Assembly: GCA_964502005.1 (NCBI GenBank) | Contig: CAZCUX010000026.1 | Span: forward strand, 1 to 64,000 | DNA: 64,000 nt | DNA from: CAJWOS01 sp964502005 | GTDB taxonomy: Bacteria; Myxococcota_A; UBA796; UBA2385 | Direction of reading: 5' to 3' | In this document: in pieces, positions 17,001 through 26,037 of the stretch | Layout of the letters: each line of letters begins with the position of its first letter | Numbering within the stretch: the stretch's first letter is position 1 | Position numbers and translations under genes: made by a program | The notes under the pieces: model-generated | Database searches by the model: none | Told to the model about the DNA's origin: nothing | The model's input: the letters and a program-made list of their open reading frames with translations, nothing else

Positions 17001-17767
17001 GCTGCGTCCCCGCGCAGGCGGGCGACCGCAGGGTGGTCGCGCAAGGCCGCCACCGGGCCGTTGGCCACCACCTGGCCGTCTGCCAAGACAACCATCTCGT
17101 CGGCAAACCGGTCGAGAAGCGGCAGGTCGTGACCGATGAGCAGGACTCCTGCTCCCGCATCGACCAGCGCACGAAAGGTCTCCATCAGGCGCGCTTGCAC
17201 CGGGCGGTCGAGGCCGGTGGTGGGTTCATCGGCCAACAAAAACGACGCGCCGGTCGCGAGTCCGAGCGCCACTTGTACGCGGCGGGCCATGCCCCCGGAG
17301 AGCTGGTGGGGGTACGCGCGGGCGACCATCGATGGGTTCCCGAGGCCAACGCGTTCGAGGAGGTCCAAAATAGCGCCTGTTTCCGTGGACCTGCGCGCGT
17401 GGCGCAAGGCGTCGCGGAGCTGCCGCTCGACCGTATACACGGGCGCGAGGGCCGCGTGGGCATCCTGGGGTATCCAGACTGCGGCGCGCCCGCGAACGTG
17501 CTGCAGGACGGCGGCAGCGGGGCCGATGGGCCATGCGTAGGCTTGCCCCTTGTGTTGCAGTGCAGCATGTCCCGAAATCCGGGTGATTCCCGGCGGCACT
17601 TGTCCCAGGATTGCCCGTGCGGTCAGAGATTTTCCTGCGCCCGATGCTCCCACCAAGGCGACCATTGTTCCCGCCCGAACTTCAATGTCAACATTCGACA
17701 AAAGCTCACGGTCGGCAGTTCCCAGCGACAAGCCGGTGATGCGGAGGTAGTCGAGGCGCTCTACCAT
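16997..17767 (-). CDS. Peptide/nickel-type ABC transporter ATPase (DppD/OppD-like)
   Basis: A 256-residue ATPase starting MVERLDYLRITGLSLGTA, with GGGAGGAGGC immediately before the ATG. It has Walker A ALVGASGAGKSLTARAILG, an AVWIPQDAHAALAP Q-loop region, signature HQLSGGMARRVQVALGL, Walker B FLLADEPTTGLD and LLIGHD. It is shorter than many DppD proteins and ends before the Cys-rich tail that its partner at 16011 retains. Its ATG overlaps the upstream permease stop (ATGGTAG). The two different ATPases are the pattern of oligopeptide, dipeptide and nickel importers. Confidence 0.92.
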   Translation of the reverse strand: MVERLDYLRITGLSLGTADRELLSNVDIEVRAGTMVALVGASGAGKSLTARAILGQVPPGITRISGHAALQHKGQAYAWPIGPAAAVLQHVRGRAAVWIPQDAHAALAPVYTVERQLRDALRHARRSTETGAILDLLERVGLGNPSMVARAYPHQLSGGMARRVQVALGLATGASFLLADEPTTGLDRPVQARLMETFRALVDAGAGVLLIGHDLPLLDRFADEMVVLADGQVVANGPVAALRDHPAVARLRGDAA

Positions 17768-18552
17768 GCCTCCTCCCGCTGTCCCCAGTGACGGCCCAAG
17801 TGCTGTGCGGCGGAGAGCGTTGCTGCGATGCAGCAGGCCGCGGCGACGCGGGCCGGCCAAGCCAAGCGGCTGTCCACGAGGCACCCTTGAACCATATTGC
17901 CCCAGCTTGGGTTCGGCTCTTGTACGCCCAGGTCGCCCAAATACGAAAGGGTCGTCTCGACGACCAAATAGAAGGACCAGGCTTCGAGACCCAAGCGCGG
18001 GTAGACGGGGCGACATTGGGCCCACAAGAGGTGAACCGCGAGCACCCGCAGCGTAGAGTTTCCGTGGACCAAGCTGGCGGCCACGCCGTCTTGCCGCCGC
18101 AAGCGCGCCACCCGCGACCCCACTTCTGCGGCACATGCGGGCAAGAACGCGAGCCCGCAGCCGATTGCCAGCACCGTCGGCGTGGGTTGAAAAATCGTCG
18201 CCAGGAGAAGGACCAGCACAAAGCGGGGCACCGCGCCCGGCAGGCCCGCCAGCGCGAGGGTCACCCGTTCTGTCGTGGCGCCGGTCCAACCGGCCACCGC
18301 GCCGAGGAGGGTGCCGCCAAGCACCGCAAGCAAGGCAGCGGCGAGACCAGGCACGACAAATGCATCGGTCGCGCGCACCAAACGCCACAACACATCGCGG
18401 CCGAGGGCATCTGTGCCAAGCCAATGCTGGGCCGACGGCGCCTCTGCGATATGGTCCGGGTCTACGTCCGCGACGACATCGTAGCCGGATATGGCGCTCA
18501 CGCCGCGGGCCAACACGACTCCCGCCAGCACCAGCACGCTCCACCGGCTCAT
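17761..18552 (-). CDS. ABC importer permease (DppC/OppC-like)
   Basis: A 263-residue inner-membrane protein starting MSRWSVLVLAGVVLARGVSA. The periplasmic element HWLGTDALGRDVLWRLVRAT is the DppC hallmark. Helices include VVPGLAAALLAVLGGTLLGAVAGW and FVLVLLLATI. The ATPase-coupling EAA-like region lies around VAASLVHGNSTLRVLAVHLLW. Near the end NPSWGNMVQGC matches the family's PxWGxM loop. Its ATG overlaps the DppB-like stop (ATGA). Longer frames upstream are Arg-rich and non-coding. Confidence 0.9.
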   Translation of the reverse strand: MSRWSVLVLAGVVLARGVSAISGYDVVADVDPDHIAEAPSAQHWLGTDALGRDVLWRLVRATDAFVVPGLAAALLAVLGGTLLGAVAGWTGATTERVTLALAGLPGAVPRFVLVLLLATIFQPTPTVLAIGCGLAFLPACAAEVGSRVARLRRQDGVAASLVHGNSTLRVLAVHLLWAQCRPVYPRLGLEAWSFYLVVETTLSYLGDLGVQEPNPSWGNMVQGCLVDSRLAWPARVAAACCIAATLSAAQHLGRHWGQREEAW

Positions 18553-19475
18553 GGCGACACGGCGAGGCGCAGGCGCGGGTCTGCCCACACCCGCACGATG
18601 TCGGCGAGCCACCGCACGAGCGCGACGAAGGCCGCGGCGGTGACGCCGCACGCGAGCACAACTGGCTGGTCGCGCTGCACACATGCTTCCCAGAACAGCG
18701 CGCCAAAGCCGGGCATACCAAACACCCGCTCCAAAACCACGAGGCTGCCAAACACCAACACCGCCCGTTCCGCGAGGAGCACGGCGAGGTCGGGGAGGAC
18801 GAGCCACATCACGAGGAGGCCCGCCGGTTGGCCGCGCGCTTCGAGCGCCTCTACGGCGGCGGACCCGCGGTGTTCTCGAAAGCGTCCCGCGAGTGCGTCG
18901 GTGAACGCGCGCAAATTGCCGGAACCAAGGGTGAGCACGGCGATGCTGAGCACGGTGCGAAACGGCGAAGCGGTGTCGGGGAGCGAAAACCAGCTCGGCC
19001 TGTCAACCATGCCGCCACGCCAGAAAAACACGACCGTCTCGTTGATGCCGACAATGAGCAGCCATCCGAGCAAAAATACCGGAATCACCAAAATCGACGG
19101 CCATCGCGCGGGGCCGGAGGCGTGGCGTCCTGCCAAAATCGTCCCCGCGACGGCGGTGGCCAGCCAGGTCCCGACGAGCACAACGCCCGATTGCCAAAGG
19201 CCATCGGCCACGAGGATGCGCACGTCGGCGCCGGGCCGCACGGTCACGCTCGTCCCCCATTGGCCCGTGAGCGTGCGCAAAAGTGCCGTCGGCAGCGAAA
19301 CATCGAGCTGGTAGGCCGCCGTGAGCTGCGCGCGCAGCTGGCTGTCGGTGGTCAACAAGTCCACCGCGTCGCCTGGCGCCGCACGCAGCAGAACCAGCAA
19401 GCTCGTCACCGCGACCACCAGGCCCAATACCGTGGTGGCGGAGCGGGTGAGCATTGCGCGCACCATCCCGTTCAT
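18549..19475 (-). CDS. ABC importer permease (DppB/OppB-like)
   Basis: A 308-residue permease. It has an N-terminal helix (TTVLGLVVAVTSLLVLLRAAPGDAVD, with the family's PGD), the LRAQLTAAYQLDVSLPTALL segment, TGQWGTSV, several membrane helices, and an EAA-like coupling region ending FGMPGFGALFWEACVQRDQPVV. It forms the channel with the DppC-like protein. Both ends overlap neighbours by ATGA, so it is co-translated with the binding protein and DppC. The substrate is not readable from the permease. Confidence 0.9.
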   Translation of the reverse strand: MNGMVRAMLTRSATTVLGLVVAVTSLLVLLRAAPGDAVDLLTTDSQLRAQLTAAYQLDVSLPTALLRTLTGQWGTSVTVRPGADVRILVADGLWQSGVVLVGTWLATAVAGTILAGRHASGPARWPSILVIPVFLLGWLLIVGINETVVFFWRGGMVDRPSWFSLPDTASPFRTVLSIAVLTLGSGNLRAFTDALAGRFREHRGSAAVEALEARGQPAGLLVMWLVLPDLAVLLAERAVLVFGSLVVLERVFGMPGFGALFWEACVQRDQPVVLACGVTAAAFVALVRWLADIVRVWADPRLRLAVSP

Positions 19476-20998
19476 CCTTTGCCTGCGACCCAGTCCGTTA
19501 TCCAGGTAAAGAAATAGAACGGGTGAATGGCGACCTTTCGGATATTGGTGCGCACTGCGCTATAACTGTCCAACGTCCACAAGAATACCATCGGCACGTC
19601 GTTTGCGATGACGCGATGCACTTCCCGCAACGCGGTCTTTTTTTCTTGGGGGTCAAGGGTGTCGCGGGCGACGTTCAAGAGACGGTCCACTTCCGCGTTT
19701 TTGTAGGCGCCAAAATTGCGCGTGCCTTCAGAGTGAAACTGCTGACGGATGTCTTCGGTGCGGTCGAAGCTCCACTGGGACAGCACGACCTCGTAGTCGC
19801 GCTCCCGCCACACCCGAAGCTTCCATTCCGCCTCGTCAACAAACCTGGGGTTGTCGACCTTGAGTCCTGCTCCTTGCAGCATGCTTTGCAGGTTGATGGC
19901 GACTTCTTGGGCGGACTCAAGTCCGCGGGGAACCAATAGCTTTATCGTAAGCGGCTGCCCTTTGCGGGTCCAAACGCCATCGACCCGGCTGTACCCGGCC
20001 GACTCCAAAAGCTGCGCTGCGCGGGCGGCATCACGGCTCTTGACGGGTACATCGTGGTTGTAGAAAGGACTTGAAGGAACGTATGGGCCGCTGACGGGCT
20101 CCCCGGTGCCAACGGGCGCCAGCAACGACCGCGCGTCGACCAACAACGACACCGCCTCTCGTACGGGCGCTTCGTTCCAGGGGCCCGCGGTGAGGTTGAA
20201 GCCGAGGTACCACCAGGAGTTGGTCTGGTAGGGGTATAGCTCGACGTTTCGGTCGGCTTGCAAAATCGCGAGGTCGCGCGGGAGCACCCGCACGAGCGCC
20301 TCGACGCTCTCGTACAAAATCAGCTTGGCCTGGTACGACTTGTCGCTGACCTCCCGCATCACGACCTCGGTGATGCTCGTGGCCCGACGTGCGCCGCCCG
20401 ATGCGGCGGAAAGCTTGATGCTGTGGTCCGTCTCAAAGCGGTCGATGCGAAACGGCCCGGTGCCCACAGGGCGGGTGTGGAAGGGGTCGTCGCGACGAAT
20501 GGCCGTGCCAGAGAACAGGTGGGCCGGCAGAATCTTGAAGTGAAGGCGGTCGGCGGGACTGGGCTGCGGCGTATCGAACGTGAGGCGCACCGTCGCGGGG
20601 CCCGTCACGTCGGCGCTCTTGATCCAGGCAACCCGCGCACCTTCTGGAGACATCGAACCGGGGTCTTTCATCGCCTGAATCGTAAACACGACATCGGCGG
20701 GCCCGAACGCTTTTCCGTCCTGCCACGCGACATCCGTTCGAAGGTCGATGTCGGCGGACAGATGGTCCGGGGCCACGCGAATCGACCGCGCCAACAAGGG
20801 GGTGGTCGAGAGGTCGCGCGCATCGGTGAACAGGCTGTCGAACACCAGCTCGTTGAGGCGCGCTTCGCCCATCGTGGTGGTGAAGAGAGGGTCTACAATC
20901 GCAGGCGCGCGGTCTTCGACGTAACGAAACGGGGCGGCGGCGGCCGGGGTGGCCAGAACGCCCAGAACGACGGGAAGAGTCAAGTGGAAACGGCGCAT
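19472..20998 (-). CDS. ABC importer periplasmic binding protein (family 5)
   Basis: A 508-residue solute-binding protein with a Sec signal peptide (MRRFHLTLPVVLGVLATPAAA) and an AxA cleavage site instead of a lipobox, so it is probably soluble in the periplasm. Family-5 landmarks are LFTTTMGEARLNELVFDSLF, VAWQDGKAFGPADVVFTIQA, PVGTGPFRI, WNEAPVREAVSLLVDARSL, AAQLLESAGYSRVDGVWTRKG and DEAEWKLRVWRERDYEVVLS. It delivers peptides, nickel complexes or related ligands to the permease. The near-neutral N-terminus VEDRAPAIVDPLFT gives no substrate clue. It is 21 bases after the lipoprotein gene and ATGA-coupled to DppB. Confidence 0.92.
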   Translation of the reverse strand: MRRFHLTLPVVLGVLATPAAAAPFRYVEDRAPAIVDPLFTTTMGEARLNELVFDSLFTDARDLSTTPLLARSIRVAPDHLSADIDLRTDVAWQDGKAFGPADVVFTIQAMKDPGSMSPEGARVAWIKSADVTGPATVRLTFDTPQPSPADRLHFKILPAHLFSGTAIRRDDPFHTRPVGTGPFRIDRFETDHSIKLSAASGGARRATSITEVVMREVSDKSYQAKLILYESVEALVRVLPRDLAILQADRNVELYPYQTNSWWYLGFNLTAGPWNEAPVREAVSLLVDARSLLAPVGTGEPVSGPYVPSSPFYNHDVPVKSRDAARAAQLLESAGYSRVDGVWTRKGQPLTIKLLVPRGLESAQEVAINLQSMLQGAGLKVDNPRFVDEAEWKLRVWRERDYEVVLSQWSFDRTEDIRQQFHSEGTRNFGAYKNAEVDRLLNVARDTLDPQEKKTALREVHRVIANDVPMVFLWTLDSYSAVRTNIRKVAIHPFYFFTWITDWVAGKG

Positions 20999-21019
20999 GG
21001 GATATCCCGATGGGCGGGG

Positions 21020-22276
21020 TCAAGGTTCTTTGGAGTCGCCACCGCGACCGATGGTGGTAGCGACGTGGAGGTCGTTGACCAGCTCGGTGAGGGGTGCCAA
21101 CTCAGGCAACAAAGGAGAGAGCGGTGCGAGCGACCGCAAGGCCGGCAGCGCATCGCGACCGTGCCCCGTAGCAACTGCTGCAAGGGCCGTGAGGGCTGCG
21201 GCGCGGGGGGGATTGCGGGGGCCCAGGGTACGCGCTGCGGTGGTGTCGTAGACGGCGCGCAAGGCCTCACGGGACGCTTCGGGCGAGGTCGCGCCCGAGG
21301 CCACCCAGTCTACGACCACTTGCGCGCGGTAGACCTCGAGCGCCAATAGCTCGCTCGACAAGCGGTGGCCCGGCGCGGTTTGGGGGGCGGCCCAGGTGTC
21401 GAGGACTTGGTTGGCGTGTTGTACGACTGCCAAGGCGTCGGCGGCCGTGCTCGCCGGCGCGAAGCCCAGGCGTTGCGCGGTGGGGCCGGTGGCATCGGGA
21501 GGGTCGTCGACGCTCCAACGACCGGAGAACAAGGTGGCGGACAAGGGGTGTGCGGGGGCCGGAGGCCGGGGACTGCGAAGCGCCAGCGTGCGGGCGAGCA
21601 ACGGGTCGCCTGCGGTGCGGGCGCCATTGTTTTCCCACAGGTAGGGCGATGGGCACGCGGCTTCGATGCCTGGAACGTCGTTGGGCGTAGCGGTGGTTTC
21701 CTTACGCGCGGCAACATGGGCGAGCAAGCACTCCCCGAGCGGTGGCGCGACATGGCTGGCCACAAACGCGAGGCGGTCGGTTTCGGGCAGGTCGACGGCC
21801 ATTGCGCTGTGAATGGCGGCCCAGCGGGGATCTAAGGGCGGAGGACCGAGCGCCAGGAAGGGGGCGGGGTCTTGTCCCGCGTCGAGCGCAGACAAGGCCG
21901 CCATCGTGTGCAGCGCCGTGCCATTCGGCAATCCGCCGCGGGCGGTCCACTCCGCGAGCAACTTGGACCATGCCAAGGTCTGCAAGTCGACCAGGGTGTC
22001 GCGCAGCAGCGCCGTTTCGATTTGCGCCCGCGCGACGACATCCGGTGAACGCGCAGCGGAAGCCGTGACGAGGTCTCCCTGGAACAAGGCGGCCCACCCG
22101 TCATTGTCCGCGGCGAGATGGGCCAGCACGTCGTCGGGCGCCTCTTGCATCTGGCGCGGCCATCCCTGCGGCACATCGGAGACGGGCGCGAGCGGGGCCT
22201 CCTCGTCGCAGCCGAGGCAGAGCAGAGCCCCAAGGGCTGCGGCAGGAACCCGGAAACGGGGGCGCACGGGGGTCAT
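21020..22276 (-). CDS. Lipoprotein of unknown function in the importer series
   Basis: A 418-residue lipoprotein (MTPVRPRFRVPAAALGALLC, lipobox CLG-C). The mature part is Ala/Leu-rich and alpha-helical. Repeat-like helices such as VVARAQIETALLRDTLVDLQ and AAALTALAAVATGHGRDALP recall TPR or HEAT folds, but no family is recognised. Its ATG overlaps the stop of the upstream lipoprotein (ATGA), and the binding-protein gene follows after 21 bases. Position suggests an envelope part linked to uptake or to the pseudokinase. Confidence 0.7.
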   Translation of the reverse strand: MTPVRPRFRVPAAALGALLCLGCDEEAPLAPVSDVPQGWPRQMQEAPDDVLAHLAADNDGWAALFQGDLVTASAARSPDVVARAQIETALLRDTLVDLQTLAWSKLLAEWTARGGLPNGTALHTMAALSALDAGQDPAPFLALGPPPLDPRWAAIHSAMAVDLPETDRLAFVASHVAPPLGECLLAHVAARKETTATPNDVPGIEAACPSPYLWENNGARTAGDPLLARTLALRSPRPPAPAHPLSATLFSGRWSVDDPPDATGPTAQRLGFAPASTAADALAVVQHANQVLDTWAAPQTAPGHRLSSELLALEVYRAQVVVDWVASGATSPEASREALRAVYDTTAARTLGPRNPPRAAALTALAAVATGHGRDALPALRSLAPLSPLLPELAPLTELVNDLHVATTIGRGGDSKEP

Positions 22277-22704
22277 TCTCCCTCGTAGGTTGCGCCGCCG
22301 GACGCGGAGGGGTCGGCGTGGAGGCGGTCGGGGTGCAGTGGCGCCGCGGCGGGCGCGACCGTGAGGGTGTCTTCAAGCATCTGAATCGTGCCACAGTCGT
22401 GGACGCCGCGCTTGAAGTAGAGGTCTGTGCGACCATCCTGAAACCCAGTGCGGAAGAACGAGAGCGTATAGTCGCTCCGGCGGGGCAATCGGGCGCGCTC
22501 ACCGTCGTCTTCCCGCACATAGTCAATCGAAAACTTCCCTTCGTTGTCGGTGAGGATTTCGACGTTTCCAGGGTCGAGGGCGACGATGACACGGTCCATG
22601 GGGTCGCCGTTTCGGTCGATTACAGTGCCCGTAATCGCATGCCGGCCCGCACATCCGCCCAGGAGGGCAAGTCCAACGACACAACGCAGAATGGTTCGGG
22701 TCAT
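22273..22704 (-). CDS. Lipoprotein with carboxypeptidase-regulatory-like domain
   Basis: A 143-residue lipoprotein, MTRTILRCVVGLALLGGCAG, with lipobox LLGG-C. Residues 20-75 (ITGTVIDRNGDPMDRVIVAL, then TDNEGKFSIDYV) are a clear Ig-like carboxypeptidase-regulatory fold (CarboxypepD_reg/TonB-plug-type), used for surface adhesion or sensing. The tail carries a Cys-containing GVHDCGTIQMLED. It begins four bases after the pseudokinase stop and overlaps the next lipoprotein by ATGA. Confidence 0.75.
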   Translation of the reverse strand: MTRTILRCVVGLALLGGCAGRHAITGTVIDRNGDPMDRVIVALDPGNVEILTDNEGKFSIDYVREDDGERARLPRRSDYTLSFFRTGFQDGRTDLYFKRGVHDCGTIQMLEDTLTVAPAAAPLHPDRLHADPSASGGATYEGE

Positions 22705-22708
22705 AGGA

Positions 22709-25700
22709 TTACTCCAAGCGAGTGCGGATGGCCCGCAGCTTTTCGAGTTGGGTGTCGGCGTTGGCGATGAGGTCGTCGCGAGACGCCGTGCTGACGTGTT
22801 CGCGGTATCGAACCCAACGCTGGATTGCATCTTCCGCCAACTGCAACTGCTCTCGCTCATTGTCAGAGTCGTAGAGCAAGCCTTGGGTGGCGGCGGCCTG
22901 CACCTCGTAAATCTCGGCCTTCTTTTCGAACATCATGCCCGAGGGAATCCGCGCCCAGTGCTGTTCGGCCCGGTGCGCGTTGTCTAGGGCCTTGGTGTAT
23001 TGCCGGCGGTTGACTTGCAGCCGCGACAAGCTGCCGAGGAGTACGGGGTTGTACCTGTTTTCGGTCAGGGCCATCAATTGTTCGAGGTATCGCTCCGCGC
23101 TCCGGGGGTCTTTGCGCGCGAGGGCATCGCTCGCCAACAAGGTGTAAGCACGGGTGAAGTTGGGGTCGTCAATGGGCGTGGATTCGAGCGTTTGGCGCGT
23201 GGCGGGGTCGAGGCCGCCGCGGGCTGCAACCCTCGCTGCGTTCTCGTAATCCACGGCGCCATCGCGGGGCTCTGCGGGGGCAGGCGGTGGCTCGGGGGGT
23301 GGCAATGGCACCGGCGCCACACGCGGAGGCGCCTCGCGGGTCGCCCGCGGCGGTGGGTCGGAAGCAGCACGGCGAGCCGGTTCAGGCGCGCGTGGGGCGG
23401 GGCGTGCGGCGGCGACACTGGGCGCGGCGGGGCGTGGGGTCGCGGGCGGCTCTGCGCTCGGGACGGGGCTTGGCTCCGCTGCGGCAACCGCCGGGCCTCC
23501 GGTGTCATCGGTGAGCTTGGCCGCAGCGGTGGTCTCGGGGACTGCCTCGATCTCCGCGGTTGCGGTGGGAGCCTCTGCCTGGGCGACGGGCGCGGAGGGC
23601 GCGAATACGTCGGAGGTGAGCGCGACGCCGAGCACACCCGTACACGCAATGAGCGCAACGGCGGCCATCGCGACGCCGACAAAGACGATGGTGGGCGTAG
23701 CGGACTTCGCCTTGGGGGGCGCCTCGATGTCGTCGTCGAGTTGTTCCGATGCGTAGGCGCTCGGTGCCGCGACCACTGGTACAGGAGCGGCCACAGGCGG
23801 CGGTAGGGAGGCCTCGGGCGGTGACCACGGGGGAGGTGCCACGGTCGCGACCGAAACGGGTGGAGCGGGCGGTGGGGCCGCAGGAAGGGCTGCGGGCGGC
23901 GGCGTGGCGGCGGCGACGGGCGGAGGTACCGCCGGAAGGGCGACGGGCGGCGGCGTGGCGGCGGCGACGGGCGGAGGTGCCGCAGGCGGTGGGGGCGTTG
24001 GCGCGGGTGCAAACGGAGGGGGAGACGCGACGGGGCTCGTGCGCGGCATCGGCGGCGCAGGGGGCAGCGGTGCCGCAAAAAAGCCCGTGTCTTGGGGGCT
24101 CGCGGGGGCCGCAGGCGCTGGGACGGGCGGCAGACCCATCGGCAAGGGCAGGTCCGCGAGGTCGTCGTCGGGGGGCGGCGGCACGAGGGTCGGAGGCGCG
24201 GGCAAGAACGCGGTGTCTTGGGCGACAACGGGCGCGCCAAACGCGTCTTGGTGGGGCACGAGCGGGGGCAGCGGACCTGCGGGCGGGCGGCGGAGGTTTT
24301 GGGGCGGCGCAGCGGGGGCTCCGCCAAACGCGCCGGTGCTGTCGCTCGTGACCGGCTTCGAAACCGCCCACGTCGCCTGCCGCGCGGGGACATCGCGGGG
24401 CCCGGTTAGCTCTTCGAAGAGGGGCAGGTCGGCTTCGGCGGCCATGGAAGGAGGCGGCGCCGGCGGACGACCGGGTACAGCCGGAGGAGGCGCCAACGAA
24501 GGGGGAGGCGGCGGCACATCAACGAGAAAGCGCTCGGGTGGTGGACCCGCCGACAGTGGAAGGGGAAGATGGGCCGGCGGGGGCGGCGCGCGCTGGGCGA
24601 GATTGGGGGGGGCAGCAATATCGGGCTGCGTCGGCTCGGGAACCGCCAAGCCGCGGAGGTCGGGTGCGGCGAACACACCCATCTCGTCGGTCACCAGAGG
24701 CGGGGGGCCGCCACTCTGAAATGTGTCCTCAAACAGTCCCGCATCGAGGGCGTGGGCATTGTGAAGCGTCTCGGAATCCGGCGGGACCAGCGTGGGGTCG
24801 GGCGCAGACGCGAGCAGGCGGTGCTGGCCTGCCACCGAGGCTCCGCTCGTGCTCGCACGCACAAGGGAGCGGATGTCGTCGTTCGCCGACTCCGGGCTCG
24901 CCTGGGCCATGAGGGCCCGGAGGTCTTCCCGCAGCACAAACGCCCGATGGTAGCGGTGACGCGGCTGCTCTGCCAGCGCGCGAACCAGCACCCGGTCGAG
25001 GCCGGGCATCACGGCCCGTACTTTTTCGAGGGCCTGTCCGACGTTGGCCCGTCGAACCGCATGAAGGGTACGAAGGTTCGAGTCTGTCTCGAAGAGGGGG
25101 CTCCCGGCGGTCAACTCGAAGATAATCGAAGCGAGGGAGAAGATATCGGACGCGGGGGAGACTTCGCCGTCGGACAGGGTTTGTTCCGGCGACAAGTAGC
25201 GCAGGTGCGCGGTGTTGGTGGCGCTCACGCCTCCATGGGGGAGCGCGGTAGGGGAGGCGGTCAGGCCGTAGCCGCCAACCACGACCCGGCCGTCGGGGGT
25301 GAGGCGGATGGCGTCGGGGCGCAGGCTGAGGTGGAGCACTTGCTGTACGCCAGACGCGGCTCCTGGCCGGCCATGAAGCGCTTCGAGGGCGTTGCAGACC
25401 TGGGTAGCGATAGTGAGGGCCACCCGCCCGGTCATGGGCGTATGGTGGCGCCGGCTCGATGCAAGAACCGTGCCGAGGTCTGTGCCTTCGACAAACTCCT
25501 CGATGACGAAGTATTCGTCCCCTTCCTCAATCCACGCGAGGACGGGCACCAAGAAGGGGTGGCGAATCGAAATCAAGTCGCGCACACGCTGTTCGATGGC
25601 GGCGCGTCGCGTGGCGTCGCTCGAAATAAACGGAAGAAGCCGACGAATCACAACCGGCGCGCGGCTTGGCCCAGCCGTTGTTCCCTTGAACGACTCTGCG

Positions 25701-25765
25701 ATGCCGCCGATGCCGAGGCGCTGCTCGAGAACATAGGCGCCGACGGCGCGGGGGAGGTGCATCAT
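22709..25765 (-). CDS. Membrane pseudokinase with Pro-rich linker
   Basis: A 1018-residue protein. Residues 1-280 have the Hanks-type Ser/Thr kinase layout: RLGIGGIAESFKG glycine loop, HPFLVPVLAWIEEGDEYFVIEE hinge, a YLSPEQTLSDGEVSPASDIF activation-segment end and helix F. But the beta-3 Lys is Arg (VVIRRLLP), the catalytic HRDLKPxN reads HLSLRPDAI, and DFG reads GYG, so phosphotransfer is very unlikely. A 350-residue Pro/Ala linker with a 51-base tandem repeat follows, then one membrane helix (about 690-725, IVFVGVAMAAVALIACTGVL), an Ala/Pro/Arg-rich segment and a C-terminal helical domain. The ATG pair at 25765 was chosen; the ribosome site is weak. It heads the series with the importer, so a signalling scaffold role is inferred. 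Confidence 0.8.
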   Translation of the reverse strand: MMHLPRAVGAYVLEQRLGIGGIAESFKGTTAGPSRAPVVIRRLLPFISSDATRRAAIEQRVRDLISIRHPFLVPVLAWIEEGDEYFVIEEFVEGTDLGTVLASSRRHHTPMTGRVALTIATQVCNALEALHGRPGAASGVQQVLHLSLRPDAIRLTPDGRVVVGGYGLTASPTALPHGGVSATNTAHLRYLSPEQTLSDGEVSPASDIFSLASIIFELTAGSPLFETDSNLRTLHAVRRANVGQALEKVRAVMPGLDRVLVRALAEQPRHRYHRAFVLREDLRALMAQASPESANDDIRSLVRASTSGASVAGQHRLLASAPDPTLVPPDSETLHNAHALDAGLFEDTFQSGGPPPLVTDEMGVFAAPDLRGLAVPEPTQPDIAAPPNLAQRAPPPPAHLPLPLSAGPPPERFLVDVPPPPPSLAPPPAVPGRPPAPPPSMAAEADLPLFEELTGPRDVPARQATWAVSKPVTSDSTGAFGGAPAAPPQNLRRPPAGPLPPLVPHQDAFGAPVVAQDTAFLPAPPTLVPPPPDDDLADLPLPMGLPPVPAPAAPASPQDTGFFAAPLPPAPPMPRTSPVASPPPFAPAPTPPPPAAPPPVAAATPPPVALPAVPPPVAAATPPPAALPAAPPPAPPVSVATVAPPPWSPPEASLPPPVAAPVPVVAAPSAYASEQLDDDIEAPPKAKSATPTIVFVGVAMAAVALIACTGVLGVALTSDVFAPSAPVAQAEAPTATAEIEAVPETTAAAKLTDDTGGPAVAAAEPSPVPSAEPPATPRPAAPSVAAARPAPRAPEPARRAASDPPPRATREAPPRVAPVPLPPPEPPPAPAEPRDGAVDYENAARVAARGGLDPATRQTLESTPIDDPNFTRAYTLLASDALARKDPRSAERYLEQLMALTENRYNPVLLGSLSRLQVNRRQYTKALDNAHRAEQHWARIPSGMMFEKKAEIYEVQAAATQGLLYDSDNEREQLQLAEDAIQRWVRYREHVSTASRDDLIANADTQLEKLRAIRTRLE
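23885..23986 (-). repeat. Two 51-base tandem repeats in the Pro-rich linker
   Basis: Two near-identical 51-base units (23885-23935 and 23936-23986) encode a 17-residue PPPVAAATPPP(A/V)ALPA(A/V) repeat in the pseudokinase. Copy number is likely variable between strains. Confidence 0.8.
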
Positions 25766-26037
25766 GGCTGCGTCCGATGGAAAAGCCAGCAGGCGATAAG
25801 GAGAGGCAGGGCGGGTGGTCGGTGTCGACCGACGGTTCCCAACCACTGGTCGTCCGCAGAAGGTTAGCCTGCTACGCCCGTGAGCGGGGTGGCTCCTCCG
25901 TGTCTCGTGTCGGAATTCTGCACGGGTGCTTTGGCTTCATCGTACTTGGGGCCAACGCGTAGCGCAAAAAATCCGATCTCGCGGGGGGCTTCTGGGGCTT
26001 CCGACAGATAGGCCGACCTGTCAAGGAGATGTGACGG

